Shown: one piece after another, positions 40,834 to 41,720 of the stretch
How positions within the stretch are numbered: position 1 is the first letter of the stretch
Layout of the letters: the number at the start of each line of letters is the position of its first letter
Source: ZC4RG35 sp036375695
GTDB taxonomy: Bacteria > Actinomycetota > Acidimicrobiia > Spongiisociales > ZC4RG35
Length of the DNA: 41,720 bases
Direction of reading: 5' to 3'
Assembly (NCBI GenBank): GCA_036375695.1
Contig: DASVBU010000010.1
Location: forward strand, 1 to 41,720
The notes under the pieces: generated by a model
The model's input: only the letters and a program-made list of their open reading frames with translations
The model's database searches: none
What the model was told of the DNA's origin: nothing
Program-made: the position numbers and the translations under genes

Positions 40834-41720
40834 ATGACCCTGAGCGATCGTTCAATGGCGAGTTGGAGCGCGCGGCTGGGACGTGTCGCCACCGAGCTGA
40901 CGGCTTCCTACCCCGGGGAGCGTCCGGACCGCCAGCCGGTGCACACCGTCTATGGCGGGGCCCAGTTGTTCAAACACGACACCGCCGGCAGGCTCGGCGA
41001 CCTGGCCCTCCGATCGGTGCAGACCTGGCTGCCGACGCCCGCGGACCTGGCCGAGGCGGTCGGGATGGACCCGGCCCTCGCCGGGCAGGTCCACCCCAAG
41101 GTCGTCTCCAAGCTGGAGCGAGAGCCGGTGGAGGACTTCCGCATCGATTTCGAGGACGGCTACGGGAACCGCCCCGACGACGAGGAGGACGGCCACGCCC
41201 GGTCCACGGCCCAGGAGGTCGCCAAGGGCATGGAGGAGGGCACGCTCCCGCCCTTCATCGGGATCAGGGTCAAGTCACTGTCCGGGGAGTTGCATCGCCG
41301 GGCGCTCCGCACCCTCGACCTGTTCGTCACCGCGTTGGTCGAGGAGGCCGGGAGGGTGCCCGAGGGCTTCCGGGTCACCCTTCCCAAGATCCAACACGTC
41401 GAGCAGGTGGCCGTGTTCTCGGAGGCGATGACGGAGCTGGAGCGCGAGCTGGGCATCGACCGGATCCCGCTGGAGCTGATGGTGGAGACCCCTCAGACCG
41501 TGATCGATCACGATGGCGCCTCGGGGATCCGCCGGTATGTCGACGCGGCCGGTGGCCGGGTGTCCGCGGCCCACTTCGGCACCTATGACTACACGGCCTC
41601 GATGAACATCACGGCCGCCTATCAGGCGATGGACCACCAGGCGTGCGACTTCGCCAAGCACAACCTCCAGGTGAGCCTGGCCGGGACCGGTGTCTGGATC
41701 TCCGACGGCGCCACCAACGT
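40834..41720 (+). CDS. HpcH/HpaI-CitE-like lyase (DUF6986-like), 3' end outside window
   Basis: The first 295 codons are open to the right edge with no stop. The protein resembles the citrate lyase beta/HpcH aldolase TIM-barrel family: 'FRIDFEDGYGNRPDDEED' (acidic metal motif), 'PFIGIRVKSLSGE' (substrate-binding Arg), 'PLELMVETPQTV' (metal Glu) and 'AAHFGTYDYTASMNI' (family G-x-x-DY-x-x-S). It would cleave or form a C-C bond with an oxoacid or malyl-type substrate. My impression that it is the DUF6986 branch is not verified. Divergence from the 8-oxoguanine deaminase gene suggests a link to purine breakdown products (inference). Confidence 0.78.
   Translation, partial: MTLSDRSMASWSARLGRVATELTASYPGERPDRQPVHTVYGGAQLFKHDTAGRLGDLALRSVQTWLPTPADLAEAVGMDPALAGQVHPKVVSKLEREPVEDFRIDFEDGYGNRPDDEEDGHARSTAQEVAKGMEEGTLPPFIGIRVKSLSGELHRRALRTLDLFVTALVEEAGRVPEGFRVTLPKIQHVEQVAVFSEAMTELERELGIDRIPLELMVETPQTVIDHDGASGIRRYVDAAGGRVSAAHFGTYDYTASMNITAAYQAMDHQACDFAKHNLQVSLAGTGVWISDGATN

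Overview
The window is 41.7 kb of dense, GC-rich bacterial DNA with no RNA genes, insertion sequences, CRISPR or phage genes that I can see. Several traits point to an actinobacterium, possibly a deep-branching group such as Acidimicrobiia (inference). These are: strong G/C bias at third codon positions; split purS/purQ/purL; a GlnA with the adenylylation-type Tyr motif; Thr-rich secreted proteins; a 13E12-type HNH gene; and many transcription units that begin with a TAnnnT box 6-11 nt before the start codon and no Shine-Dalgarno, the usual look of leaderless actinobacterial genes.

Layout. 1-1911 (-): a GntR/FadR-type regulator, an amino-acid-type solute-binding lipoprotein and the first codons of its ABC permease, in DNA visibly less GC-rich than the rest. 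2008-7253: hydantoinase/oxoprolinase halves HyuB and HyuA, separated by an AlkD-like DNA repair gene (coupled to hyuB) and an opposing tandem-hotdog thioesterase. 7273-12206: an Nfu N-domain protein, two membrane-anchored proteins, a repeat lipoprotein, an ECF sigma/anti-sigma pair with two candidate target promoters, a dienelactone hydrolase and a small anchored protein. 12299-16336: glnA divergent from purA-purD. 16367-21913: DMT and MFS exporters, purE, a glutaryl-CoA-type acyl-CoA dehydrogenase, a TPR protein and a YcaQ/AlkZ-like glycosylase. 21969-25059: purB, an LCP protein and a CBS-CBS-BON protein. 25167-32789: a tightly overlapping operon purC-purS-purQ-purL-[mobA-purF]-purM-thioesterase. 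32839-34978: a 13E12/DUF222 HNH gene with an SOS-like box on its start codon, then an ArsR-SRPBCC pair. 34975-41720: a purine-catabolic block (8-oxoguanine deaminase, three-subunit molybdenum hydroxylase, adenosine deaminase) divergent from a CitE/HpcH-like lyase that runs off the end.

How it fits together. Most of de novo IMP/AMP synthesis is here (purA, B, C, D, E, F, L, M, Q, S), beside glutamine synthetase, which supplies the amide nitrogen, and opposite a unit that deaminates and oxidises purines. The most striking object is an uninterrupted frame (29072-31039) joining a complete MobA-like molybdenum-cofactor nucleotidyltransferase to a complete PurF. PurF needs a free N-terminal cysteine made by removing a propeptide. 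The frame therefore predicts either a self-cleaving MobA-PurF polyprotein, or independent PurF expression from a leaderless promoter that I see embedded exactly at the junction, or both.
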